From Paragonimus westermani (taxonomy: Eukaryota; Platyhelminthes; Trematoda; Plagiorchiida; Troglotrematidae): 64,000 nt of DNA. The stretch is from contig QNGE01000945.1 in NCBI GenBank assembly GCA_008508345.1, forward strand, positions 1 through 64,000, given 5' to 3'. The notes below the pieces were generated by a model, which saw only the letters and a list, made by a program, of their open reading frames with translations, made no database searches and was not told the origin of the DNA. The first letter of the stretch is position 1. Each line of letters begins with the position of its first letter. Of this stretch, positions 12,693-25,100 are shown in pieces. The translations under genes were made by a program, and so were the position numbers.

Positions 12693-15460
12693 ACCAAAGC
12701 GCCGAAGTTACATAGCGCCGTTGAACACGAGTGATGCTATGAAAAGTGAGTGGTCCTAGCTCCAGTCAACCAGTGTTCGGTTCTGACGGTTATCAGACCG
12801 CCGAAGTTAAAAACACATGATTACAATCAGGAAAACAGCCACTTTTTCGAGCCCGTGGAAATCTTGGAATCGGACTCAAAAATCGCTACCATCTCTCAAA
12901 TACAAAGTGCCGGAGCGTTTCGCCCCCTACGGTCGGACAGGGTTGACGTAAATGACAGTTGCTGTAGATGTATGTCATTGTGTGCAGAGCTTGTAGCAAG
13001 TGGACGGAGCTGGGTGTGCAGGCGGGGTCAGGTCCCGTGGCAGTGACTGAGAAGTTTAAACCAGATGCACGGTATTGTCCTAGGCGACTTACCGTTTGCA
13101 GAACAGGCAGGGTTTACGGGCGATCTTGCGGAGGGTACATGATGTTCATGGTTCAGGAGTACGAACAGCACGAGTGTGTAGCTTTGTAAACGCCAGATAT
13201 GCAATTGTTCAGCACCAGCGTTTAAACAAGGAGGGTGACAGTGACTGTCATCTGTGCTTGTTGAAGTCCAAGTCATTCATCTTCGGAGGAAAAGGAGATG
13301 GTGATAACGCTAGCGCCGGTGATCAGAAGCGTTAAAAATTAATCTACTCTTGGGTAATTCAGTACACCAAAGGTAGACTAGACAGCGCAGGATGCTGCAA
13401 AATGCGCAGTTGGGAATAGGTTGTTGAGGCTGTTATAGTCCAAAACATTGACGCAGTACATGAAACAGCTGGCAAGGCAAGTGTCAGGTTCCTAGCTTAG
13501 TTATCACCGAATGCTCCCGACGGTATTGGGCAAGTAGCAATGAGGCGCTCCTGGGCAACCGTGAACATGGAATCCTAGAAGCAACATTAAGCATCAAACA
13601 GGTCAGGCCACCGGGCAAGTGTTGGCGGGAATGTCGTAGCCCGGATGTGCAGGGCTCCGTGGGAGGTCCGATAAGGAGGACTGAATACCCCGCAGAAGCA
13701 TCGTTGATCCAAGCTAAATCAACATTAAAGTGAAGTAACGAATTCGATGGATATTTTCACTTCATTGCGGAGGACGGTGACCCACTTGATGGAGGTCTAG
13801 GACGAACAAAGTTTGATCCGGGAAACAATGTTTGGAAAGCGTTTGAGGGGACTAGCAGTCAGGAGAGGTATCACGAACATCTTGCTACCAGGACTACGGC
13901 GTGACCGGTCCTTGATGAATGTCGTCTTAAACACGAAAACAGATCCTCTAAGAACGACAGGAGTAATTCTAGGTCTCAATACAGATGTCTGCAGTCGAAA
14001 TCAATATTACATTGTCGGCTGGAGATTTGTGGGACAAACGAAGTGTCGCTGTGCGGACAAATGAACGAAAGAGAGATTACACTTGATTTCATTCAACAGG
14101 TCTATGCTGCGTACTTTGGAACCTAATCGTAGGGCAATGAACGTATGGATGAAGGATATCACAGTGGAAATAGGACGTTAAGCACTTCTTCGATAAACTT
14201 CAAGTTGGTGAGACAGCAGTGCAGGATGGATCTAGACTAGCTTCGCCGTGAACGTTGACTAACAATGACCGAACCACTTTGCGACCTCTTAAGCAGATAT
14301 CGCAAAGCAGCTTGCCCACCGGAGGACGGGAAGCTAGTCACAATTGTTCTTATTTATGAGGTAGACAGCAAAGAGAACGCAACTAATGGCAGACCGGTGA
14401 GCCTCAAATCTGTGGCACCGAAGATCTTGGAAAGAGATGAGAAATGAAACAACCGTCACGTTTCTGCGCTTCAGGCTCAGGAGGAGATGATCACACACCA
14501 CAGGCATGCGTTTGTTGGACGAGGTAAGATAAAGGCTTCTGAGGGGAGGGGCGTTGAAGCCTCTTATCTTGAATTCTCGAAGGCGTTCTGATTTGCGAAC
14601 CATCAGCTAACTGTTCTAAAATTGAGGTCGTATGGGATAGCTCAGAGGCTGATCGCTTCGGTCAAAGATTTCCTGGCGATTCGGAAGTTTCCTGTGGCGG
14701 CAAAGGAAGCTGAATCAGAACAGGAACCACAATACAGTGGGATCGTTCAGGGTTCAGTCCTGGGTCGCTTTTTACCTACCTTCATATATCAGCCGGCGAC
14801 AACCGAAGTTGTCCGTATGGCCTGTTGGTGAATGACTCGAAGATGGCAAACAACTTCTCTGGCTTCATCTTCCAAATAGATCTGGTGGGTGACGTCATTG
14901 GTCCATTGAATGGAAGCTACAATTTAAGTTGGCCAGCTGCAGGTGTCTGTTGGCGTGGGATGTGAAGAACTGTGAAAGATGACCGAGATTAGATACGGGT
15001 CATGCTGAGCTAAAGAGCGAGGTTGTCATGCGGGATTCGGGCGTCCAAATCACGGAGCGATTTTGAGGCCCGCAGGCAATGCCTAGATTCCGTAAGGAGG
15101 GAAGGCATGGTGTTGACGCAGCTGGGAAGAGCGACTGCGCGCAAGAAGGCGGAGGTAGTGAGGTTGATGAATAAAATGCACATAAGACCGCGCGTGGAAT
15201 ACACACTGTCATTAAGGAGCTTCCTTCTAGTATTAGAACGGATAAAAATGAGGTTTTTCATGTGTTCGGTGAAGAATTAAGCGCAAAACTGTGTGATGGT
15301 GAAACTCTTCGATCTTTTTTACTAGGAAAAAGGGTGATCTTATTGTGGTGTTTCGGTTGCTGAGGGATTTTAGGATCATGAGAACGTTTAGGTTTCGGCA
15401 TGGATGACAGAGAGACTGCCAGAGGAGTACAATCATAATTTGAAAAAATTATCGCGAGCG
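12693..15460 (+). mobile_element. CR1-like non-LTR retrotransposon, decayed
   Basis: A LINE in many frames with many stops. The clearest part is the reverse transcriptase. At 14290-14440 there is a PEDGKLVTIVLIYE segment followed by GRPVSLKSVAPKILER (family: P-x-x-W-x-x-x-x-v-x-P-i-y-K, then NYRPISLTSV-x-x-K-x-x-E). At about 14555-14600 is SYLEFSKAF, the first catalytic block (family YLDFSKAFD), then NHQLTVLKLRSYGI. At 14640-14770 are IASVKDFLAIRK and IVQGSVLGRFLP (family GVPQGSVLGPLLF). The second catalytic block (ADD) was not found. At 15023-15280 an open frame may be the thumb region. The segment 12.7-13.3 kb has Cys-rich patches that could be ORF1, but this is weak. It lies just upstream of the TFIIS start codon. 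Confidence 0.75.
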
Positions 15461-16066
15461 GGGTTCACTGCTAATGGAACTGTAAATAAATAGTACGGAT
15501 TGCTCAAAGATGTGTTAAAAGCTAGCACGGCATTTGAATTAGGACCGGCACCAAACCACTGTTAGCGTACAACATTCTATCATATTGCAATGAATAACTG
15601 AGTTCGCAGGTAGTCATATTTAGAAGCGACAATCCTGGTGTAAGAACCGAGGCTATGTTGTCACTAATACTATTACGTTTTTTCTTCTTTCATCCTGGTT
15701 ATTTGACGCAATGATTAGTCCCCATCAGACTAAAGGGTCAAAGTGTTGTTTTCCAGGTGCTCCATGCAACGATGATTTCAATTCAACATAATGTGGAGTA
15801 CCGCAGTAAGTGTTTGTCTCTGAACACTATAATAAGGGTGATTGTTTCAATCCACTTCCACTAATGGTTGACTTTTCATCCACTCAAATTTCTGCCACAA
15901 GCGGACTTCAGAGGAGCCAAGCGTGCAAGAAATGGAATAAAGTTTTTTAACGGTCATCAACTTTTGTGATTAGAACTGATCCGCGAACCGCCGAAAACCG
16001 TAAATCGTCTTTGTGACCTTGATTTGAACTAAGGTCAAGGTGCAATCATCAAGACCCGTTATCACT
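15461..16066. other. Upstream region of TFIIS gene
   Basis: These 600 bp separate the LINE relic from the TFIIS start codon and should hold the promoter and 5' untranslated region. No clear TATA box, initiator or upstream exon could be defined. It is AT-rich around 15480-15720 with no transposon motif. Confidence 0.4.
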
Positions 16067-16126
16067 ATGGAAGAGACTGAGCGCGTTGCCAAAAGACTAG
16101 AGAAAATGTTGAAGAACGGAAGAATA
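16067..16126 (+). CDS. TFIIS exon 1 (start codon)
   Basis: Twenty codons beginning [18 protein letters not shown], matching the first helix of the TFIIS N-terminal domain. It ends at a GTGGGT donor in phase 0. Without splicing the frame hits TGA two codons later, which supports the intron. Confidence 0.85.
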
Positions 16127-19100
16127 GTGGGTTGAGTTGCTGAAAAGTTCTTTAGTTTCCAGGAGGAAGAAACGGCTTTGAAATATTTACGTCGGTTGCG
16201 CGGTGTGGACATGACTCTCGATATATTAACGAAAACAGGAGTTGGCATCATAATTAACAAAATTCGGAAAGAATCAGACAATCCAGAAGTAGCAACATTG
16301 GGAAAGAACATTATTAAGCAGTGGAAAAAGCTTGTCCCAGGTTAGAAAGCTTACCGTTTGCTATCTTGTTGATACCCTCATACGCTGCTCACGGAATAAT
16401 TGTTCCCATTAGAACATCACAGACACCGTGCAGTTGCCCACATTTTTCCTTTCAGGCAACCATATTCATGCGAATACCTTTTGACATCGATATCGCATTA
16501 GTGGCTTTGGGGTTAAGGTAGGGGATGGTACACTTCTTACCTTCATCATTCAATATCATTGCTTAATATCCACACAACTCTCACACGAAATGCGGCATCT
16601 CAAGTTAAACTACACGCAGTCACAAACGCGATGATTGCACCTTACGCAAATGCATTGGGTCAAGTAACTGGAGCGTCGTGTTTGATAGTCACTTTTGGAA
16701 AGTTGCGAAGAAAGATTACGCAAGAAGTAACAGTCTGACCACGGAGCTTTTGCTTTTGTGGATCAAATAAATGAAACCGGTACATTATCCCTTATCTCAG
16801 CCCTTCACACACCTTGTGTAATCGTGGCTCAAATAAATAAGATATTCATCTGTCATCCACGGAGGCGCGACGACTTCAAGAGCGGAAGATGAGCAACTTC
16901 TGCCAACAATCACGCAGCGAAATCTGTTTATTGGGAGACTCTAGTGCATTGGGGTTAGGCTATCGGGGGATTGAAAGGTGATGGTGGTTGCTCTATTCTA
17001 CGAGGATATCAAGGATATCAAGAATATCAAGGATGCTTCAGATTACAAGCCTTTCGATCTTACGACCGTGCTCTTGAAAGTGTTGGAACGAATACGGTGG
17101 AGCAAGATTGCTCACCACTTCACAGTCCACCGATATGTAATAGCCGGACCTCAGGTGTATGAGAAAAAATAGTGTTATATCAATTTTCTTTGCTTCTTGA
17201 GTGTAATCCCTGACCGCTTGGACAAAGGAGAAAAAATTGAAGTGTGTTGGGTTCTGTAAATCACCGATTATTGGCAAAGTTGGAGGCGTGAATGCTTCCA
17301 CTACATTCTCTTACCAAACAGGAAGCTGGATGTCCAAGTGCAAGACGCGCAACAGAGGTCTAATCTAGTCACAAGCAGGGCCGCGGAAAGTAGTTCTCGG
17401 GCCACTGTTATTTCTCACACCCATCAGTGATTTTACCAAGAAGCTGAACCACCCCAACGGTTTTCGCATCTGACGTGAAATTACCGGGGTGTTCATCAGA
17501 GGACAAAATGCAAAGCGACTTGGGCAAAATTCATCACTGGATAATCAGATGGGAACTTCCACCGAACGTAAGAAAGTGCAAACAGCTGCCTTTGGCTGAC
17601 GCCTTGGCGCCGCCAAGACTGACGATTCTAAGGTTGCCACTCAATGCTCAGTGGCTTCACGGAAGGTAAATGGGGCCTTATTTGAGTTAAAAAGGACTGA
17701 TATCCAGGGTGCCGGAGGTCCGTGTACCATTCTACAGAGTGTTTGTATGACCTTATTTGGAACACTGCATATGGACGTGGTTGCCGTTTGTCGTAAGTGA
17801 TGTCCAACTAGCCCAAAGGATGTAGCACCGCATCACGATTTTCCTTCTGACTAATAATGGCATGGGCTAAAATAACAGGCTTGGAATTGAAATCTCTTCT
17901 TGAAAGGATGAAAACAGAGAGTCGACTCAATTGTTGTCTGGGGTTCTAATAAGGTTGGTAAGCGAAGGCAAACCTTTGTTGACCGTCAAAGGAAGTCCCG
18001 CATCTCGCGTGTGCAACCATAAAGGTTGCAGAACCCATCCTAGCGGGAGTCGTTGCGGCCGATGAGGCAGCAACATTGACAATAATCCTGTTTACTAACT
18101 GGAGTTGCCGTTCTGCTCTGAGCTCCTTTTTTGAATCCTTTGTCTCTCATTTCCCTGACTTTCTGCAAGATTGAAACGAAACACCGTCCACCCTATCTGC
18201 TGTATCATGGTGAGACGTTTGATATCATTAGTACGAGTAACTGGACGTTTCTGATTTCGCGAACCGAACCGAACTTAGTTTTGGGGGACGGGCTGCGTGA
18301 GCCATCTTTTCGGCAGGTGACTGTTGGCGTACGCCTCATCGATTGGTAGGCGTTAACGCATACTTCACTTACTACATTTTTTTGGGTCAGTAGTGAATAG
18401 TAATCACTAAATGAAGCAGCCGACGCGGTAATTACCTTAATTAAACCATGTGGTTACGCATATTGTGTTATAAGTTGCTTTTTGAAAGCGGATTATTGTG
18501 AATAGGACGATGTGAGCCGTTTTTACTTATGAGAGTGACCTTTTAGCGGAGACTGCTTTCCACTTCTCTTTCACATGCAACATCTACAATATCTTGGTAA
18601 ATAGTGAATGAGAAATGCAGATCGTCATTGCCTTATCTTCCTTTGTTACTTCGCAGCATACGGATAGGCTTCCACTTCCGCCTTTCAATCGATTTGGTGC
18701 TCTGTTACAACCATATACTGACGCTTAAATTGACGCTACTGAATTTCTCCGCGGTTATGTTTGGTTAACCTTAGGAGGCCGTGTTTTTCCGTATGACGGG
18801 TTTTTGTTCAACTTCGTTCTAATTAGCACGTTGCTTACCCCAGTAGTATATGGTTAAAGGAGCAAAGTGCACTTTTGTGTTCACGACGATGCTATTGAAA
18901 AAGGCTACGTGGAATGAAAGAGACAGGCATTGCTGACATTGGCTGTTTGCACTATTCCAGTGAGGGCCCATTTCTGGTCGACAGTATATTCGGACTATCA
19001 GCCAGAAAAATACTCCTGCACGGTACCAGGAGCCGGCAGTGGTGTTGAACACTTTTTGTGCAAGGGAACTTGGACCACGGTATTTAAAATATGTGCCTTG

Positions 19101-22100
19101 TGGTTTCTGAAAAGTAATGTGTAGCGAACAAGTTCGTTTTCAGTGATTCATCGTCAGGCTAAACACATCACATTTATATCATACATTTCACGGGAAAATC
19201 GTTAGGGGAGTAAACGGGGGACGTGTGGTTAATGAGGTCAATCAGTTCAATGTCACACTGCAGTCAAGTACTCACTTGAACAATGGGTCTTGACAGGCTA
19301 ACCGGGTGGTGGATTGAACAGGGCAGATCCAACACCTGAACAAGACGTTTTTGGGCGCACAGGGGTGGGTTGGACATACGGATCCCAATAGTCTCTGCTG
19401 TGGACAGAATTCTACTCCTCACCGCTCTCGAATGGATGGCTTTAACTCGGTAGATTGGGTCAAATGCGTCCTTTACGTTGACAGTGTGATTTGAATCCAC
19501 CAGGTGTTATTGTATGGCGATTCAGACAGACTTCGTTATACCACTTTTGGCTCAACAGTGATGTATTTAGCCTGATGATGAATCATTGAAAACGAGCTTG
19601 TTCGCTACACATTATTTTTCATGACTACGCTGGGAATTTTTACGAGATTTGTAGTTTTTATTTGGTTGTCGCTCAGACCCGCTGCAAAACAGCCTACCGC
19701 GAGATATACGGTAATCGTTGCTTCTGACTCAATGTTTTTGAAGTCAGCTACATGCGGTGAAGTGTAGTGGCAAACTATCCCTCTCTCGAGCTGGTCGATT
19801 ATTATATTAGGTTGTCGATTGTTGGAGATTTCCGCGAACCACGTTAAAGTAACTTACATCAGGCTATCTTGGCATTAGGGGTGTGGACCTTAAAAGAAGG
19901 TGGACGAAGAGTCAACTGAAACCACACATCACTTTGAGACTTTTCGCCTTTACTTTGGTGTATTCCGATATCGCTCGATATCAGTGTAAGGTAATTCAAA
20001 TGGTTTTTCTGACGCATCTCCAGTATATCCAATACAAGCACATTGGGATAAAGTGGGGCTGGAAGCATCGCACTAGAGTCCCAACACTGAGTACACTTAA
20101 ACTGACCTAGACGCGTTGCGACAGCTTGTGCACCTCGATGACCTACTAGGCTAAACTGGACGATGTGGCCATCACTTCGATAGTCACCCATACCAGGCAA
20201 GTCAACAGGTACAAGTCTGACGGACCCCAGTCTCCTGGTCATCCAGGTTGAGGCTTGGAAGAAAGTTGGTATCTACTTCCGGTACGCTACCACTCATCCG
20301 CTACCTTGTGGTACGGGCTTTTGAGCCATTGGCTTTGGTTGAGAACCCTAATCGTTCTCCTGTCTAGGTCTGGGCATCCGAGCAGTATCCCAGCCCACAC
20401 AACCTTGAATACTCAACAGTGTTAATCTCATTCTGCATCGGCCGTCTCGCAGCATAAACCGAGTCGTCCTATCTACTGCATACAGTAGGGTGGATAGGGA
20501 AAACTTGCTGCTTCTGACCGCTCCACCACTCTCCTATCAAACTTAACTCTCAGATCCCTCCCGACTCCCGTTTTTGATGGTTCCTCTGCAGGTCCGACAA
20601 TGGATGTAGCGAATCATAGTAACACTGTGCCGGTTAGTCCCATCGCTTACCACTCAACTTCAGGTTTCCCTCGTTCCTTGGTTAGGCCTCGGATGCGAAC
20701 TAATGCCAGCTGCTTCTAACGTTCACTTTCTAAAACAGATTGGTCACTAGTGTGCTCTCGCACGAGCGTTAGACTCGTTAAATATCGATATCTGCTTTGT
20801 TTCAGAGAATAGAATCTAGGACAGTAGTCAACGTATGGAACTAACACCACCCACATTGTCTATCCGATACTGGTGACTCCACGACCGCCGTTACCGCCCA
20901 AGTTGGACTAGGTATAGTCTTTAGCACGACGGCCGCAGCCACATTGGTAAATTGGATTTTTTAACAGTAGACTTTGTACCGTTCGCTTGGCAGGTTCTGT
21001 TAAGTCCTTAGGCGCAAAACTTCGAAAAATCGGTTCCTTGTTTGCTCATGCTCCAGCTGACCGTGGTGACATCGGTGTCAAGGGCGTCTTTTATTCGGAT
21101 CCGGCCGCTCTCCTCCGATCGGCACGTGGTTCTGATGCGGTCGTTCTGGCCGGGGATATGAACTTCCAGGTCGGTCGTCTTGGTGAGGTCGAGTCTCCTT
21201 TAGGTGGTAGGTTTGGGATAGTACCACCTCAGTCGGATAATGGTGGGCGACTGTTACAGCGGTGCGCTAAGCATAAGCTATTTTCAGCCAGCACTAGATT
21301 TAGACATCGTGCACGTCATTGTTTCACTTGGTGTCCTCTTTTGAATCATGCCTGGTCTCAGATAGACCACATAGCTGTTAGTTATAGGCGGCGAGGTTCC
21401 ATTCAAGACTGTCGTTCTTATTGGAGCACTTGCTTAGATTCAGATCATGCGTTGATACGTTGTCGTTTCGTTCTTACTTTTGCTGGGTAACGACGTCGCC
21501 GACATCAACGGCTGTCTGTCGAGAAACTGGTCTTACCGTCAGCTTAGAAAGCTGCCTTAGTAGCTCCTACTCCGAAGATCCTGATTGCTGCTGGACTGAG
21601 GTCTCACACGCCATTCAGGAAGCAGATACTGTAACATGCGGTACGGTGGTGCATGGGTTGAACCGAAATTAGGTATTGGAACGATTCCTGGAGTTGTTGG
21701 ATGCTAGACGGAACATCCTGCCTGGCAGTTCATATAACAAGTTTAGGGGAGATATCCGTAGGAAGCTGAAACATAGCCTAAAGGCTGATCGTAAGGCTTG
21801 GCTAATTAGACAGTTGAGGAAATGGAGACCGCTTTTACTTCAGAGAACACCGGTAAACTCTTTAGGCTTATCCGTGTTACTAGCCCCAGGCTACCGTTTG
21901 TTAATGAAGCTATCAGCGAAGCAGATGGCACACTCATCTGTAACAAGTCCAGAAGGTTAGAACGGTTAACGGTATACTTTGGGGGTCAATTTAGCTGTCC
22001 TCCTGTTTCTACGGTGTTGCCGCCACAAACTTGTAATATAGCACCTTGGTCGGTAGATTTGGAAACACCTATTGAAACTAAGACGCGCAATCGCATTCAG

Positions 22101-25100
22101 CTTCTCCAACGTAACAGGGCTGCTGGCCTAGATGACCTCGCGCCGACACTTTTCAAATAAGGTGGCGGGGCGTTAGCAGAGGCTTTGATTCAGTTATTTC
22201 AACTTGTATGGACGACTGAGACCATTCCTGTGTGCTGGGGTCACTCAGTGATAGTTCCCATATTCAAGGAAGATGTCAGGGACTCTTGCGAAAAACATAT
22301 GGGAATTAGCTTAACTCTAATCATTTGTAGGGTGCTAGCATCCATTATACCTCTTCAACTCACTGCAGCTCGAGAAGCAAACATTAGGGAAGTGCAAGCA
22401 AGGTTACGCCCTGGGCGGGATGCATTGATTACATTTTTACTGTTCGTCAAAGTCTGGAGCAGTGTCATGTGTACTGCCGACCAACAACTACCGTATTTCC
22501 AATAAGTAGTGTGGCAGATTTATGAATTTAGATGAGACCCAACTGTGAAAAGTCAGGGCTTCGGCTGGATTCGTACCAGCGACAGACACAGCATGCATCA
22601 ACGCGGCAAGCGCTCTACCAGCTGAGCTATGAAGCCACACCGGGAGCTCGGAAATTTCAACTACCGTATTTCTCGATCATAAAGGTGCGTGCGATTCGGT
22701 GGGTCAATCTACATTTAGGGTCTTTTAAACGAAGGAGTGTACCGATAGAGGATGTGAAGATACTATCAGAGCTTTATTTCCATACTTCAGTTCAGGCTAG
22801 TGTTTACGGTGAACTGTCTGCCAGTTTCGGCACCATTAGCGGTGTACGTCAAGACTGTCCTCTTTTACCGTTTGGGTTTAATTTTGTGATGGTGTAGACC
22901 TCCTACCTGATAGAAGAGTGACTGATCTTGATTATGCTGACGACAGTGTTGCTAGTTGACACTTTCCAAGCAGCACAAACAACGCTAGGGGCTATTTCGC
23001 GTTCTGCTAAGCACTTCAGAATACGCTTTGCGGCCTCGGATTGCAAATTGGTTCTGCAGGATTGCTGTGATAACGTAGGTTTAATGTTAGGTAATGAAGT
23101 CATGGGTTTTTTGACCAGTTTGTATATCTGGGAAGCTGCATTAGCCATGTTGGAGGTGTAGGAAGTGAAACAGAAGCCTGTGTCGCTGAGGCTAGGGCGG
23201 TGTTTTCTAATGTGAGGCGCTTTTGGCGACAGAGATGAATTTCTGCGAAGCTTAAAGGTCGCGTATATAAGACAACAGTATGAGCTGTATTATCTTACGG
23301 CAGCGAAACTTGTTCGCTCAGGGTTGAAGACGTGAACCGTCTTCAGGTGTGTGACCACCGATGTTTGCATTCAATCGCTCGTATCGAGTGGCACCAGCGG
23401 GTAAGCAACGGGGAGGTTAGTGTTTGTTTTTGGTTGTTAAACGAGTTCTTTTGTCCACTCCTTACGTTTGCATAGGTCGTACTAAGGATGCTAGCTAGTC
23501 GCATGCCACACCGAGCACTCTGCCGACGCTGCGGCCGACTGGCGCAATGTGCGAGATGGATAGACGATGACCTGGTGTAGAGGAATGAAGTCGTTCACGA
23601 AGGGGTTGGCCAGTATAGGTCGGGTCCGCCTCGCGGGCTGGAGCCATGGTGACTCACAAATTCGGTGGCTGGAGACTTTAGATGATATGGAGGCTAATCA
23701 GGCTAAGTGAAATAAATGTCTTTCTTTAGCCGCTGTCTGTGAAGTAAGTGAGCTTAATGATATGGGGCAGTGAAATCCGTCAGGAAGCTGTCTTGCTGAT
23801 GACGCCTTGCTTTCACTTACAACTCGGTTGTTTGTTTGCAAGGTGCAGACGTCTTGATGTTGGATGTTTGGACATAGACGCAGCTATGTATTCTTTTTAG
23901 TGAACAGGTTCCTTCCTGTCCCCTTCTTTTTCCCTTTTCTTTTCCTATACAAGGTTCCGCTTTTTTCTTGGTTGTTTGGCAGTTAAACATCAGTTTGGAC
24001 CACTTATGTATTGCTGTCCATGATAATGGTGTCTGGGCCACTTTCTTCTTCATCGTCCCTTCGTCTCGACTACTATGGTCCATTGGGACCGATTCACCTC
24101 AGTTGAACAGAGGGCTTGCGAACTAAAATGTTTTTTGTTTCCGGTACGATCTATTGCGGTTTGACGCGTTCGTTTTGGGTTACTCTAGAAGTATACTAGG
24201 GAAACTCATTGTTTTGTCCTGCACTAATGTTAAGTCACGGTTGAACTCTTTCGGGACGCAAAATCGATATTCTGGCACTTTACGGCGGTAAAGATACTTA
24301 TGAAACCCGCACACACCAGTCCCTACTCGCTGCAAATTTTTTGCTTTCCAGACTTGACGTGAACACCGTTGGGGATTGCGTGATAGTTGTCCACACCTGG
24401 TCCCAGAGTTTACTGTAGGCACAACGAACCGACCTTTTTAGACCCCACGAGTTTATACTTGGTCGAGTGCTCTTAACAGAAAGTGGTTGCAATCCGCTGT
24501 GATCTTTTTTAATGGAACACGTTTGACTGTAGGTGGTTCTTTTTTACATCCATACGTAGATAAATGGTCATGGTTTCTACAAGATGGTTCTGTAACTCGA
24601 GCCACCATTCGTTGCAGTATTGACTAGAGATAATCCGGAAGAGGAATACCGTAAGTAAGCAAAAGGGTATTATAGTGGAATTAAGCAGAATGGTTAGCTT
24701 TATTGTATGTTCCAATTTAGAGGAGGATTTTTAGTGGGCACTGCGACAGTAGCATCCTCGCTTGTGTTGTGAAATTTTCCACTTGTCCGTTTGATTAACT
24801 GCTCAGTTTTCGAATGCAGCTTTTTGTGTGCGTGGTAATTGTCCCACTTCATTTTCTTACTTTCGGTCAGATTGATGTTACGTGGTCTAATTTGATACTA
24901 AATATCCCCCTCGATTGGGTCATAATGACAACGGACACTGTTATGGCTACTGGCCTGAGCCTTGATCGCCGCAAAAGCTCCTGTGTGGGTCTCGACAGTC
25001 CGACAGTACCCACCTCACATGTGGCTTGATATGCTAGATGACAGCACCTTGTATCTTGCAGTGCAAGAATAAGCGTTGAGGGTATTTGTGGGACTGGAAC

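Larger units (their letters stand above)
20651..24130 (+). mobile_element. RTE-clade LINE resembling schistosome SR2, decayed
   Basis: A non-LTR element with one endonuclease-reverse transcriptase frame, now broken by many stops. The N-terminal endonuclease start can be read at about 20720-20830 ([16 protein letters not shown]). The clearest open frame, 20987-21490, holds [24 protein letters not shown], then [29 protein letters not shown] and [12 protein letters not shown], the second half of the RTE endonuclease. Reverse transcriptase follows: [16 protein letters not shown] (22090-22160), [20 protein letters not shown] (22205-22270), [18 protein letters not shown] (22840-22890) and [13 protein letters not shown] sequence with [10 protein letters not shown] (22930-23060). 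The conserved tail near 23620-23700 ends with N-x-x-W-L-E-x-L-D-D-M type sequence. The 3' UTR runs to about 24.1 kb, judged by a second copy at 31162. A SINE splits the palm region. Confidence 0.85.

Noticed and set aside
22560..22640. Functional tRNA gene
   Set aside because: A box, T arm and acceptor pairing look tRNA-like, but the anticodon arm does not fold, there is a long unrelated tail, and a target-site duplication shows a SINE insertion.
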